64,000 nt of DNA from Streptomyces sp. AC558_RSS880 (GCF_019049255.1 NZ_JAGMUJ010000020.1:1-64000), one strand, 5' to 3'. Positions 52,099 to 61,464 are shown, numbered from the stretch's first letter. Numbers and translations: made by a program. Notes: a model not told the origin generated them from the letters alone.

Positions 52099-52513
52099 GA
52101 CGAGTCGGGCTGTACGCCGGGTTCTGTTCCGGCGGGTCCTCGCGGGCCCGCCGGCGACGGCCATCCATCTAGGGCCGGCGTTGCCACCGGCCTCGTGCGG
52201 TCTACCCGCGGACTCGGGCGGGCAGCCCTCGAACGTCCGCGCAGAGACGCCTTCTCTTCCGAAGAGGCGTCTCCTCTTGACCTTGCTCCGGGTGGGGTTT
52301 ACCTAGCCGCCTGAGTCACCTCAGGCGCTGGTGGTCTCTTACACCACCGTTTCACCCTTACCCGGCGCCTGAGCGCCGGGCGGTCTGTTTTCTGTGGCAC
52401 TGTCCCGCGGGTCACCCCGGGTGGCCGTTAGCCACCACCCTGCCCTGTGGAGCCCGGACGTTCCTCGGGAAGTCCCGTGAGGGACTCCACGCGGCCGCCC
52501 GCCCGGCTCGTCT
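52098..52513 (-). ncRNA. rnpB: RNase P RNA (bacterial type A)
   Basis: Minus-strand sequence includes GTCCGGGCTCCACAGGGCAG, then GGTGGTGGCTAACGGCCACC, and ends with ACAGAACCCGGCGTACAGCC. These are the universal rnpB core blocks. P1 pairs AGACGAGCCGGGC (52513-52501) with GCCCGACTCGTCT (52110-52098). Confidence 0.95.
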
Positions 52514-53405
52514 GCCGTGCCGACCATGGTACCGGGCGCGGGCGGGGCTTCGGTGCGGCGGCCGTCGCCAGGACCGAGCCGGTGAGGATCAGGGCGAAGG
52601 CGGCCAGGACGGGGGCGGTCAGGGGTTCGTCCAGGAAGAGCGCGCCGGCGGCCACCGCGATCGCCGGGTTGACGTACGTGATCACCGACGCGCGGAGGGG
52701 GCCGGCCTCCTTGATCAGTTCCAGGAAGGCGACGAAGGCGATCGCCGTGCAGACGACGCCGAGGGCGGCCAGGGCGGCGATGCTCTCGGCCGAGGGCAGG
52801 GCAGCCGGGCGGGTCGCGACCGCCGCGGGGGCGTAGACCAGGGCGGCCAGGGCCAGGCAGGGCGTGATGAGGTGCAGCGTCGGGACGTCCTTGAGGTGGC
52901 GGTCGGCGATCAGGGGGGCCGTGGCATAGCCGACCACCGTCACCAGGACCTCCGCCAGGGACAGGGCGTCGCCGCCGGTCAGGTGGGGGACGGTGAGGAC
53001 GCCGACGCCGCCGAGACCGAGCGCCAGGCCCGTGATCCGGCGGACGCCCAGCGACTCCGCCGTGCCGAAGAAGCGGGCCAGCAGGACGCCGACGATCGGC
53101 ACGCCCGCGATCAGCAGGCCCGCCGTGGAGCTGGACAGGTGGCGTTCGGCGTCGGTCAGGGTGTACCAGGGGCCGACGATCTCGATGACCGCGAACGCCA
53201 GCATCGGTTTCCAGTGCGCCCGCACGTTACGGGCCAGACCCGGCTGGCGCAGGGCGAAGGGGAGCAGGAGGACGGCGCCGATCGCGCAGCGCGTGAACAC
53301 CACCGCCGACGGGGACACCTCGTCCACCGCCACCTTGATCATCAGATAGGGGATGCCCCAGACCACTCCCATCAGGGAGAACAGGGCCCAACCGCGTGCA
53401 GTCAT
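52428..53405 (-). CDS. EamA family (DMT) transporter
   Basis: 325 aa, ten membrane helices in two EamA halves (GVVWGIPYLMIKVAVDEVSP; ITYVNPAIAVAAGALFLDEP). ATG 53405. It is the second gene after an AraC regulator with a 19-bp gap. The last 29 codons (52513-52428) are read from the 5' part of rnpB on the same strand, so the final tail is RNase P RNA sequence in translation. Confidence 0.85.
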   Translation of the reverse strand: MTARGWALFSLMGVVWGIPYLMIKVAVDEVSPSAVVFTRCAIGAVLLLPFALRQPGLARNVRAHWKPMLAFAVIEIVGPWYTLTDAERHLSSSTAGLLIAGVPIVGVLLARFFGTAESLGVRRITGLALGLGGVGVLTVPHLTGGDALSLAEVLVTVVGYATAPLIADRHLKDVPTLHLITPCLALAALVYAPAAVATRPAALPSAESIAALAALGVVCTAIAFVAFLELIKEAGPLRASVITYVNPAIAVAAGALFLDEPLTAPVLAAFALILTGSVLATAAAPKPRPRPVPWSARQTSRAGGRVESLTGLPEERPGSTGQGGG

Positions 53406-53424
53406 GCGGTGATTGTCGGCCGGG

Positions 53425-54258
53425 TCAGCGGGCGCCGTCTTGAACACTGTTGCGGTACGCCGCCGGTGTCACCCCCAGGACGCGGCGGAACCAGCGGGTC
53501 AGGTGGGCCTGGTCGGCGAAGCCGACGAGTCCGGCCACCTCGGCGGGGCGTGCTCCGGCCTCCAGCAGCGCGCGGGCCCGGGTCACCCGGTACTGGGCGA
53601 GCCAGGCGTACGGGGGCATCCCCATCTCCGTACGGAAGGCGCGGAGGAGCTGGTAGCGGGAGAGGCCGAAGTCGGCGGCGAGGGCGGCGAGGGAGGGCGG
53701 GGCGAGGAGTTCGTCGGCGAGGCGGTCGCGGACGGCGAGGGCGACGGTGCCGGCGCCGGGGACCGCCGTGTCGTCCGCGCGGGCCGTGGAGTGGCGGCGG
53801 GCGAGGGCGGTGAGCAGCCAGGGGATACGGGACTCCGCCTCCAGGGGGTCCGGGCGGGAGCTCACGTCCGTGTGGGCACGGCACAGGGCGGCGGCCAGTT
53901 CGGGGTCGTCGAGGACGGGCTCGCGGAAGTGCGGGAGGCCGCCGCCGAGGGTGCCGTCGGTGAGGAGGGCGGGGGCGGCGTAGAGGGCGCGGTAGGAGTA
54001 GCCGTCGGGGGCGGCGGGGCCGCCGGTGTGCGTCTCGCCGGGTTCCAGGACGACGATCGAGCCCGGTCCGGACACGATGCGTCCGCCGCGGTAGGCGATG
54101 GTCTCCAGGCCGCCGACGGTGACGCCGACCGTGAACTCGTCGTGGGCGTGGGGGGCGTACTCGTGCCGGTTGAAGCGGGCGGTCAGGAGGTCGAGGGGAG
54201 GACCGCACCGGCCGAGCCGCGCCCTGGTCCAGCGAGCCTGTTCCCGTACGTCCGTCAC
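53425..54258 (-). CDS. AraC family transcriptional regulator
   Basis: 277 aa, GTG 54258. N-terminal cupin ligand domain (HAHDEFTVGVTVGG; VVLEPGETHTGGP), C-terminal double HTH (LAADFGLSRYQLLRAFRTEM; GFADQAHLTRWFRRVLGVTP). Likely regulates the EamA gene behind it. Confidence 0.92.
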   Translation of the reverse strand: MTDVREQARWTRARLGRCGPPLDLLTARFNRHEYAPHAHDEFTVGVTVGGLETIAYRGGRIVSGPGSIVVLEPGETHTGGPAAPDGYSYRALYAAPALLTDGTLGGGLPHFREPVLDDPELAAALCRAHTDVSSRPDPLEAESRIPWLLTALARRHSTARADDTAVPGAGTVALAVRDRLADELLAPPSLAALAADFGLSRYQLLRAFRTEMGMPPYAWLAQYRVTRARALLEAGARPAEVAGLVGFADQAHLTRWFRRVLGVTPAAYRNSVQDGAR

Positions 54259-54282
54259 CGCGCACCCCCGCCCCACAGGGGA

Positions 54283-54852
54283 TCAGAGGAAGTCGGCGGT
54301 GTCCAGGTCGAATCCGAAAGGGGCGGGGAGGGGCAGCGGTTTCCCCAGGGGGCGGGTGCGGCGCTCGTGGTACTCGTCCCCTTCCGGGGCGCTGAACAGC
54401 GTGATCGCGGAGGCTTCGCGGTCGACGAGCAGGTAGAGGGGAATGTCGCCGCGGGCGTAGCAGCGCGGCTTGGTCTCGCGGTCGGTCTCGGGTCTGGCAT
54501 CGGTCACCTCCACCACCATGGCGACACCCGCACAGGGCATCCAGGGACCGGCTCCCCTGTAGAGCCGTAGGTCCCTGGGGGCGAGGGTGCCGTCCGGGAT
54601 CGCATGGTCCTGCGGGCAGGCGTGCGCGCTCTTCAGCTTCAGGCCCTTGTTCCCGGAGAAGGCCATGGCGGTGCGGGAGCCGGTGTGGATCCGGCTCGCG
54701 ATCCGGCTGAGGCAGTGCTCGTGCGATCCGTCCGGCAGTGGCCTGAGGAGGAACTCTCCTTCGATGAGTTCCGCCCGGAAGCCCTCCGGGGTGTTCAGAC
54801 CGGTGAACCAGTCCAGGAGGAGGTTCTCGGAGATCGGGTCGTATGTGATCAC
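54283..54852 (-). CDS. Uma2 family (DUF820) protein
   Basis: 189 aa, GTG 54852. Restriction-like fold with IPDGTLAPRDLRL, VAMVVEVTD (D/E positions) and PRCYARGDIPLYLLVDRE. Abundant in Streptomyces; nuclease activity unproven. Confidence 0.88.
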   Translation of the reverse strand: MITYDPISENLLLDWFTGLNTPEGFRAELIEGEFLLRPLPDGSHEHCLSRIASRIHTGSRTAMAFSGNKGLKLKSAHACPQDHAIPDGTLAPRDLRLYRGAGPWMPCAGVAMVVEVTDARPETDRETKPRCYARGDIPLYLLVDREASAITLFSAPEGDEYHERRTRPLGKPLPLPAPFGFDLDTADFL

Positions 54853-54945
54853 GCTGCTGTGCCTCGCTTTCGGTCGCCGGTCAGACTGGCGCAGGGAGGG
54901 CTCGCTTCGGGGACGGACGGAAGTCGTTCACTCGACGGGGTTCGC

Positions 54946-54976
54946 TTGACCCTGTCGCGGCGTCAACGTTTCTACT
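54946..54976 (+). promoter_or_regulatory. MerR-type promoter with long spacer
   Basis: TTGACC (54946-54951), 19-base spacer, TCTACT (54971-54976). The spacer carries TTGAC/GTCAA arms (54946-54950, 54962-54966). The -10 is 7 bases before the ATG at 54983, so the transcript should be leaderless. Confidence 0.6.
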
Positions 54977-54982
54977 GGGGTC

Positions 54983-55738
54983 ATGCGGATCGGAGAACTC
55001 GCCGCGGCCGTCGGTGTCACCACGCGGGCGGTGCGGCACTACCACCAGCTGGGCCTGTTGCCGGAGCCGGAGCGGCTGGGCAACGGGTACCGGGACTACA
55101 CCCTGCGGCACGCCGTCGTGCTGGCGCGGATCAGGCGGCTGACCGAGCTGGGGCTGGGGCTCACCGAGGTGCGGGACGTGCTCGCGGACGAGGCGGGGAA
55201 GGACCTCGTCGAGGTGCTGACGGAGCTGGACGAGGACCTGGCGCGGCAGGAGGCCGCGATCCGGGAGCGGCGGGCGCGGCTGCGGACCCTGCTGGAGAGC
55301 GAGGGCGGGCTGAGCTCCGAGGGGCCGGTCTCCCCCGAGCTGGCCGCGCTGTTCCGGGACACGGCCCATCTGTCCGACTCCCCCATGGCCGTCAAGGACC
55401 GCGAGATGCTCGCGTTCCTCGAGACCGCGGCGCCGCCGGAGGAGCGGGAGCGGCTGGTCGGGCTGCTCGGCGGGGTGATGGGCGCGCCGGGCGGGGCGGA
55501 GCGGGCGCGGGCGCTGTACGCGATGCTCGACGCGCTCGCCGACGCCGAGCCGGACGATCCGCGCGTGGAGGAGGCGGCCCGGGCGCTCGCCGCGTCCGTG
55601 CCGGACGAGCTGATCCCGGAGGGGACCGACATCGGTGAGGCCGACGGCTTCCTGCGGGCCCTCTACGCCGACTTCGCACCGGCCCAGGCGGAGGTGTTCC
55701 GCCGCATGCTGCGGATCGTCACGGAGGGGCGGTCATGA
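54983..55738 (+). CDS. MerR family transcriptional regulator
   Basis: 251 aa. Winged HTH at 1-70 (MRIGELAAAVGVTTRAVRHY; LGNGYRDY), dimer helix to about 110, long helical C-terminal part without a metal-site Cys. Overlaps the next gene by ATGA. Confidence 0.92.
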   Translation: MRIGELAAAVGVTTRAVRHYHQLGLLPEPERLGNGYRDYTLRHAVVLARIRRLTELGLGLTEVRDVLADEAGKDLVEVLTELDEDLARQEAAIRERRARLRTLLESEGGLSSEGPVSPELAALFRDTAHLSDSPMAVKDREMLAFLETAAPPEERERLVGLLGGVMGAPGGAERARALYAMLDALADAEPDDPRVEEAARALAASVPDELIPEGTDIGEADGFLRALYADFAPAQAEVFRRMLRIVTEGRS

Positions 55739-56391
55739 GGGGCGTGCGGGTGGCGTGGGCGCTGGCCCGGCACGAGCTGCGGCTGATGGCGAGCCTCTGG
55801 CTGTGGGTGGCCCGGCGCAGGCACGGTGTCGGCGGCGGGACGGCGTTCGGGTACGCGCGCGGGCAGGCGGCCATGATGTACGGGTTCGCGTTCGTGTGCG
55901 TGGTCGAGACGGTGGCGATGTCCGTGCTGCTGGACGACTGGCCGACGGTGCACGCGGTGGTGCTCTTCCTGGACGTGTACACCGTCGTCTTCGTCGTCGC
56001 GCTGCACGCCGCGTCCGTCGTACGGCCTCATGTGGTGGGTGACGGTGTGCTGCGGGTGCGCCGGGCCGTCCACGTCGACCTGCGGATACCGGTCGAGCGG
56101 ATCGCCTCGGTCCGGCGTGAGCTGCGGATGACGCACGAGGCGGCCGACGGCGAGCTCGATCTCGCCGTCGGCGCGCAGACGACCGTCACGGTCGAGCTCG
56201 CCGAGCCGGTCACGCACGTCACCTTCTTCGGGCACCGCCGCGAGGTCCGCGTGGTGCGCTTCCACGCGGACGACTCCGACGGGCTCGTCCGCGCGCTCGC
56301 TGCACCCCCTCTCCTCGGTGATAGCGTCTCACCGGACAGCTACCGGAGGGACACGGCACGTGGTGGCCAAGGGCACGCAGACGCCTCGTGA
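55735..56391 (+). CDS. Membrane protein of unknown function
   Basis: 218 aa. Two or three hydrophobic helices in the first 110 residues (YGFAFVCVVETVAMSVLL; VYTVVFVVALHAASVV), then a PH-like soluble part. Co-translated with MerR; the last 32 bp overlap the TetR gene. Confidence 0.75.
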   Translation: MRGVRVAWALARHELRLMASLWLWVARRRHGVGGGTAFGYARGQAAMMYGFAFVCVVETVAMSVLLDDWPTVHAVVLFLDVYTVVFVVALHAASVVRPHVVGDGVLRVRRAVHVDLRIPVERIASVRRELRMTHEAADGELDLAVGAQTTVTVELAEPVTHVTFFGHRREVRVVRFHADDSDGLVRALAAPPLLGDSVSPDSYRRDTARGGQGHADAS

Positions 56392-57013
56392 GCGGTACCG
56401 CGCCCAGGTGCGTACGGAGATCAAGGAGCGCGCCTGGGCGCAGATCGCCACGTCGGGGGCGCCGGGGCTGTCACTGAACGCCATCGCCAAGCAGATGGGC
56501 ATGAGCGGACCCGCGCTGTACCGGTACTTCGCCGGCCGTGACGAGCTGATCACCGAGCTGATCCGGGACGCCTACCGCGGCCTCGCCGACGCCTTCCGCG
56601 CGGCCGCCGCGTCCGGCGCCGACCTGGACGGGCTGGGGCGCACGCTGCGCGCGTGGGCGCTCGACGACCCGCAGCGCTACTTCCTCGTCTACGGCACCCC
56701 CGTCCCCAGCTACCACGCCCCCGACGACGTCACCGCGATCGCCCGCGAGATCATGGCGGTCCTCCTCGACGCCGCCCGGCTCGTCGAGGGCCCGGCCGAC
56801 ACCACCGGCCTCGACGACCACCTCGCCGAACACCGGCAGTGGGCGGGCGACCACCCCGCGGACCCCGCCGCCCTGCGCCGCGCGCTGTCCTTCTGGACCC
56901 GCCTGCACGGGGTGCTCTCCCTGGAACTGGCGGGGCACTTCACGGGGATGGGCTTCGACCCGGCCGTCCTCTACGGCGCCGAACTGGACCGGCTGGCACA
57001 CGCCGTACGCTGA
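56360..57013 (+). CDS. TetR family transcriptional regulator
   Basis: 217 aa, GTG 56360. HTH LSLNAIAKQMGMSGPALYRY at about 35-55, with a TetR_C_13-like C-terminal domain (DDPQRYFLVYGTPVPSYHAP). Followed after 26 bases by yaaA. Confidence 0.9.
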   Translation: MVAKGTQTPRERYRAQVRTEIKERAWAQIATSGAPGLSLNAIAKQMGMSGPALYRYFAGRDELITELIRDAYRGLADAFRAAAASGADLDGLGRTLRAWALDDPQRYFLVYGTPVPSYHAPDDVTAIAREIMAVLLDAARLVEGPADTTGLDDHLAEHRQWAGDHPADPAALRRALSFWTRLHGVLSLELAGHFTGMGFDPAVLYGAELDRLAHAVR

Positions 57014-57039
57014 CTTCGAGCTCGACCGAAGGAGTACGT

Positions 57040-57822
57040 GTGCTTGTCCTGCTGCCGCCGTCCGAAGGCAAGGCCGCTTCCGGCCGCGGTGCCCCGCTGA
57101 AGCCCGAGTCGCTGTCGCTGCCGGGGCTGACCGCCGCGCGGGAGGCCGCCCTCGCCGAACTGGTGGACCTGTGCACCGGTGACGAGGACAAGGCGCGCGA
57201 GGTGCTCGGGCTGAGCGAGGGGCTGCGGGGCGAGGTCGCGAAGAACGCGGAGCTGCGGACCGCCGGGGCGCGGCCCGCCGGGGAGATCTACACCGGGGTG
57301 CTGTACGACGCCCTGGACCTGGCGTCCCTGGACGCGGCGGCGAAGCGGCGGGCGGCGGCGTCCCTGCTGGTCTTCTCCGGGCTGTGGGGCGCGGTGCGGG
57401 TCACCGACGAGATCCCCTCCTACCGCCTCTCGATGGGCGTGAAGCTGCCCGGCCTCGGCGCGCTGAGCGGGCACTGGCGTGCGCCGATGGCCCAGGTGCT
57501 GCCCGAGGCGGCCGGGGACGGGCTGGTGCTGGACCTGCGGTCGGCGGCGTACGCGGCGGCCTGGAAGCCGAAGGGCGAGGTGGCGGCACGGACGGCGACC
57601 GTGCGGGTGCTGCACGCGCCGACCCGGAAGGTGGTCAGCCACTTCAACAAGGCGACCAAGGGGCGGATCGTACGGAGCCTGCTGACCGCCGGGATCGCGC
57701 CGAAGGACCCCGGCGAGCTGGTGGAGGCGCTGCGGGACCTCGGGTACGAGGTGGAGGCCGCGGCGCCGGCCAGGGCGGGGGCGGCGTGGGCGCTGGACGT
57801 GCTGGTGGACGAGGTGCACTGA
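57040..57822 (+). CDS. yaaA: YaaA family (DUF328) peroxide-response protein
   Basis: 260 aa, GTG 57040 after GAAGGAG. Family opening VLLPPSEGKA, middle GLWGAVRVTDEIPSYRLSMG, tail HFNKATKGRIVRSLL. Members bind DNA and limit free iron during peroxide stress (E. coli knowledge). Confidence 0.92.
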   Translation: MLVLLPPSEGKAASGRGAPLKPESLSLPGLTAAREAALAELVDLCTGDEDKAREVLGLSEGLRGEVAKNAELRTAGARPAGEIYTGVLYDALDLASLDAAAKRRAAASLLVFSGLWGAVRVTDEIPSYRLSMGVKLPGLGALSGHWRAPMAQVLPEAAGDGLVLDLRSAAYAAAWKPKGEVAARTATVRVLHAPTRKVVSHFNKATKGRIVRSLLTAGIAPKDPGELVEALRDLGYEVEAAAPARAGAAWALDVLVDEVH

Positions 57823-57838
57823 TTGCAGCATATGCAAT
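57822..57838. promoter_or_regulatory. 17-bp palindrome upstream of eda
   Basis: ATTGCA-GCATA-TGCAAT, a GntR-type operator shape, 42 bases before the aldolase start. Confidence 0.55.
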
Positions 57839-57879
57839 GAGCTTTGCGCAGGGCGCACCGGTGTGGGCAGGATGACGTC

Positions 57880-58536
57880 ATGCGCTCTCCCCTGCCCTCC
57901 GCGGACTCCTCCGTGCTGGACCTCGCCCCCGTCGTGCCCGTCGTCGTCCTCGAGGACGCCGCCGACGCCGTACCGCTGGCGCGGGCCCTGGCGGCCGGGG
58001 GCCTGCCCGCGATCGAGGTGACCCTGCGGACGCCCGCCGCGCTCGACGCGATCCGGGCGATCGCCGGTGAGGTGCCCGAGGCCGTGGTCGGCGCCGGGAC
58101 GGTGATCACGCCGGTGCAGGTGGGCGAGGCGGTGGCGGCCGGGGCGCGGTTCCTGGTCAGCCCGGGGTGGACGGACGTACTCCTCGAGGCCATGCGGGCG
58201 TCCGGGGTGCCGTTCCTGCCGGGGGTGTCCACTGCTTCCGAAGTGGTGGCACTCCTTGAGCGGGGGGTGCGGGAGATGAAGTTCTTCCCGGCGCAGGCGG
58301 CGGGCGGCACGGCGTACCTGAGGTCGCTCGCCGGTCCGCTTCCGCAGGCCCGCTTCTGCCCGACCGGGGGCATCGGCCCCGATTCCGCGCCGGACTACCT
58401 CGCGCTGCCCAACGTGGGGTGCGTGGGCGGGAGCTGGATGCTTCCGGCGGACGCGGTGGCCGCCCGGGACTGGGACCGGATCGAGGCGCTGGCCCGTGCG
58501 GCGGCGGGGCTCAGCGCAGGTGCGAGGTGTCGTTGA
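57880..58536 (+). CDS. eda: KDPG/KHG aldolase
   Basis: 218 aa. Class I aldolase of the Entner-Doudoroff pathway: E46 and R50 (IEVTLRTP), GAGTVI, Schiff-base K134 (REMKFFPA), CPTGGI. ATG 57880. Its end overlaps the next convergent gene by 26 bp. Confidence 0.93.
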   Translation: MRSPLPSADSSVLDLAPVVPVVVLEDAADAVPLARALAAGGLPAIEVTLRTPAALDAIRAIAGEVPEAVVGAGTVITPVQVGEAVAAGARFLVSPGWTDVLLEAMRASGVPFLPGVSTASEVVALLERGVREMKFFPAQAAGGTAYLRSLAGPLPQARFCPTGGIGPDSAPDYLALPNVGCVGGSWMLPADAVAARDWDRIEALARAAAGLSAGARCR

Positions 58537-59854
58537 ACAGGCGGACGCTGGCGTTGCCGTCGGCGTAGTACGCCACGGCGGAGAGCGAGGCCGCCGAGAG
58601 TTCCATGCGGAACAGGGCTTCGGGCGGGGCGCCCAGGGCGAGGCGTACGAGGGTCTTGATCGGTGTCACGTGGGTGACGAGCAGGACCGTACGGCCGCGG
58701 TACTCGGCGGTCAGCCGGTCGCGGGTGGCGGCGACCCGGGCGGCGGTGGCCGCGAAGCTCTCGCCGCCGCCGGTGGGTTCGGCGTCCGGGGAGGACAGCC
58801 AGGCGTTCAGGTCGTCGGGGTGGCGTTCGCGGACCTCGCCGAAGGTGAGGCCCTCCCAGGCGCCGAAGTCCGTCTCGCGCAGCCCGTCCTCCACGGTCAC
58901 GTCGAGACCGAGCCGGGCGGCGACGATGCCGGCGGTCTCGCGGGTACGGGCGAGGGGCGAGGCGACGACCGCCTGGACGGTGCCGCGCCGGGCGAGGAAC
59001 TCGCCGACCTTCTCGGCCTGTTCCCGGCCGACGGAGGAGAGGGAGGGGTCGCTGCCGCCACTGCCCGAGAAACGCTTCTGCGGGGTCAGCGGGGTCTCGC
59101 CGTGCCGCAGCAGCACGAAGGTCGCGGGCGGCCCGAGGTCGGCGGGCGCCCAGCCGGCGGTGGGCGTGGCGACGGCCCGCGCGGCCCGGACGTCGGCGTC
59201 GGCCTTGAGAGCGGCGGCCTCCTCGCCACCGGCGGTCTCCTCACCACCGGCGACCTCGGGAAGGGTGCCGGTACCGGTACCGGTCCCGGCGGTGGGAGGA
59301 CCTCCGGCCGCTGAGGCCAGTGCCGCACGGGCGCGGGCCGCGCCCGCCGCCGCGTCGCCGGGCGGGCCCGCGGGGCCGGGTGCGGCGGGACGGGCCGGTG
59401 GGGTGTCCAGGGCGGCCCGGGAGGTCGCCGCCGACCACGCCTCGCCCCGCTTGCCCGCGTCCATCGCCTCGTTGGCCAGCCGGTCGGCGTGCTTGTTCTG
59501 TGCGCGGGGGATCCACTCGTAGGTGACCCGCTCCGGCGGGAAGACCAGCGCCGCCTGAGCCGCGAGCGGCTTCATCGCCGGGTGCTTGATCTTCCAGCGG
59601 CCCGTCATCTGCTCGATGACGAGCTTGGAGTCCATCCGGACGTGGACCCGTGCCTCCGGGTCCAGCTCACGGGCGGCGCGCAGGCCGGCCAGCAGGCCCC
59701 GGTACTCGGCGACGTTGTTGGTGGCGACACCGAGGTACTCGGCCGCCTCCACCAGGGTCTCCCCCGTCGCCGCGTCACTCACCACGGCCCCGTAGCCCGC
59801 GGGCCCCGGGTTGCCCCGCGACCCGCCGTCCGCCTCGACGATGAACTCCCGCAC
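58511..59854 (-). CDS. Bifunctional RNase HI / acid phosphatase
   Basis: 447 aa, GTG 59854. RNase HI domain (D9, E50, D75), low-complexity Ala/Pro/Gly linker about 145-240, then a histidine-phosphatase domain with LLRHGE (R250, H251) and a later HVTPIKTL. The family combines RNA/DNA hybrid cleavage with CobC-like phosphatase. Last gene of the nif3-zinc ribbon-rnh cluster. Confidence 0.95.
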   Translation of the reverse strand: MREFIVEADGGSRGNPGPAGYGAVVSDAATGETLVEAAEYLGVATNNVAEYRGLLAGLRAARELDPEARVHVRMDSKLVIEQMTGRWKIKHPAMKPLAAQAALVFPPERVTYEWIPRAQNKHADRLANEAMDAGKRGEAWSAATSRAALDTPPARPAAPGPAGPPGDAAAGAARARAALASAAGGPPTAGTGTGTGTLPEVAGGEETAGGEEAAALKADADVRAARAVATPTAGWAPADLGPPATFVLLRHGETPLTPQKRFSGSGGSDPSLSSVGREQAEKVGEFLARRGTVQAVVASPLARTRETAGIVAARLGLDVTVEDGLRETDFGAWEGLTFGEVRERHPDDLNAWLSSPDAEPTGGGESFAATAARVAATRDRLTAEYRGRTVLLVTHVTPIKTLVRLALGAPPEALFRMELSAASLSAVAYYADGNASVRLFNDTSHLR

Positions 59855-59866
59855 CCCCGGCAGCCC

Positions 59867-60610
59867 TTACAGCCCCGACTCGGACGTACGCACCAGGATG
59901 CGGCGGCAGTTCTCGCAGCGCACCACCGTGTCGGGCGCCGCGGAGCGGATCTCGTTCAGCTCGGTGATGGCGAGCTCCTGGCGGCAGCCCTGGCAGGTAC
60001 GGGCGTACAGCTTCGCCGCGCCGATGCCGCCCTGCTGCTCACGCAGCTTCTCGTACAGGCTCAGCAGCGGGGCGGGCACGGAACCCGCGACGACCTCGCG
60101 CTCCTTCGTCACCGAGGCCGCCTCGCCGTCGATCTCCTCGACGGCCGCGTCCCGGCGCGCGGTGGCGTCGTCGATCCTCCCCTGCACGGAGCCGACCCGC
60201 TCGGTCAGCTCGGCGACCCGCTCCTGCGCGGACTCGCGGCGCTCCATGACCTCCAGGACGACGTCCTCCAGGTCACCCTGCCGCTTGGCGAGGGAGGTGA
60301 TCTCGCGCTGGAGGTTCTCCAGGTCCTTGGGCGAGGAGACGGCACCGGAGTCGAGGCGCTTCTGGTCGCGGGCGGCGCGCTGGCGCACCTGGTCGACGTC
60401 CTGCTCGGCCTTGGTCTGCTCGCGGGCGCAGTCGCTCTCCTCGGTCTGCGCGGCGACGAGCAGGTCGCGCAGCTGGGTGAGGTCCCGGTTCAGCGACTCG
60501 ATCTCGGCGTGCTCGGGCAGCGACCTCCGCTTGTGGGCGAGCTGCTGCAGGCGGACGTCGAGGCCCTGGACGTCGAGGAGTCGGATCTGGTCGGCGGGCG
60601 CGGCGTTCAG
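59867..60610 (-). CDS. Coiled-coil protein with C4 zinc ribbon
   Basis: 247 aa with CTG (60610-60608) as start: SD GGAG lies 7 bases upstream and the CTGA overlaps the Nif3 stop; the sequence LNAAPADQIRLLDVQ is where homologues begin. Residues 20-180 are a long coiled coil. The zinc ribbon CQGC (206-209) / CENC (232-235) is at the C-terminus. Role unknown; conserved neighbour of nif3-like genes. Confidence 0.9.
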   Translation of the reverse strand: MNAAPADQIRLLDVQGLDVRLQQLAHKRRSLPEHAEIESLNRDLTQLRDLLVAAQTEESDCAREQTKAEQDVDQVRQRAARDQKRLDSGAVSSPKDLENLQREITSLAKRQGDLEDVVLEVMERRESAQERVAELTERVGSVQGRIDDATARRDAAVEEIDGEAASVTKEREVVAGSVPAPLLSLYEKLREQQGGIGAAKLYARTCQGCRQELAITELNEIRSAAPDTVVRCENCRRILVRTSESGL

Positions 60611-61464
60611 TTGGGGGCTCCAGATGTGTCGGTGGTGGCGGGAGACGCCGCGTGGGCGGTCCAGGGGTCGGTGACCGTCTTCGAGACGTGGACCCGAAGG
60701 TCCCACCCGTGGCGGTCGGAGATCTCGTCGAGCTGGGCTGCCGCCAGCTCGCACCAGGGCCACTCCGTGGCCCAGTGCGCCGCGTCGAGCAGCGCGAGGG
60801 GGCTGTGGGCGCGGGCCTCGGAGGCCGGGTGGTGGCGCAGGTCCGCGGTGAGGAAGGCGTCCACGCCGGCGGCCCGGACGTGGTCGAAGAGGCTGTCGCC
60901 GGAGCCGCCGCTGACGGCGACCGTGCGCACGAGCGCGTCGGGGTCGCCGGCGACGCGGATGCCCTGCGCGGTGGCGGGGAGGCGTTCGGCGGCGCGGGCG
61001 GCGAGGTCGCGGACGGTCAGCGGGTGGTCCAGCTCGCACACGCGGCCCAGGCCCCGACGGCCGTCCGAGTCGGACGGGTCCGGCACCAGGGGCCGTACGA
61101 TCCTGAGGTCCAGGGCACCGGCGAGGGCGTCCGAGACTCCCGGGTCGGCGGTGTCGGCGTTGGTGTGGGCGACGTGCAGCGCGATGTCGTTCTTGATGAG
61201 CGTGTGCACCACGCGGCCCTTGAAGGTGGAGGCCGCGACCGTGGTCGTACCGCGCAGGTAGAGCGGGTGGTGGGTGACCAGCAGGTCGGCGTCCAGCTTC
61301 ACCGCCTCGTCCACGATCTCCTGGACCGGGTCGACGGCGAACAGGACCCGCGTGACCTCCTGGTCGGGGTCGCCCACGACGGTGCCGACCGCGTCCCAGG
61401 ACTCGGCCCGCTCGGCGGGCCACAGGTTCTCCAGCGCGGCGATGACTTCAGACAGACGGGGCAC
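60607..61464 (-). CDS. Nif3-like dinuclear metal protein
   Basis: 285 aa, GTG 61464. Metal-binding blocks LLVTHHPLYLRG, VAHTNADTADPG and the late LDAAHWATEWP. Function often described as GTP cyclohydrolase I type 2 homolog without proof. Confidence 0.93.
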   Translation of the reverse strand: MPRLSEVIAALENLWPAERAESWDAVGTVVGDPDQEVTRVLFAVDPVQEIVDEAVKLDADLLVTHHPLYLRGTTTVAASTFKGRVVHTLIKNDIALHVAHTNADTADPGVSDALAGALDLRIVRPLVPDPSDSDGRRGLGRVCELDHPLTVRDLAARAAERLPATAQGIRVAGDPDALVRTVAVSGGSGDSLFDHVRAAGVDAFLTADLRHHPASEARAHSPLALLDAAHWATEWPWCELAAAQLDEISDRHGWDLRVHVSKTVTDPWTAHAASPATTDTSGAPN

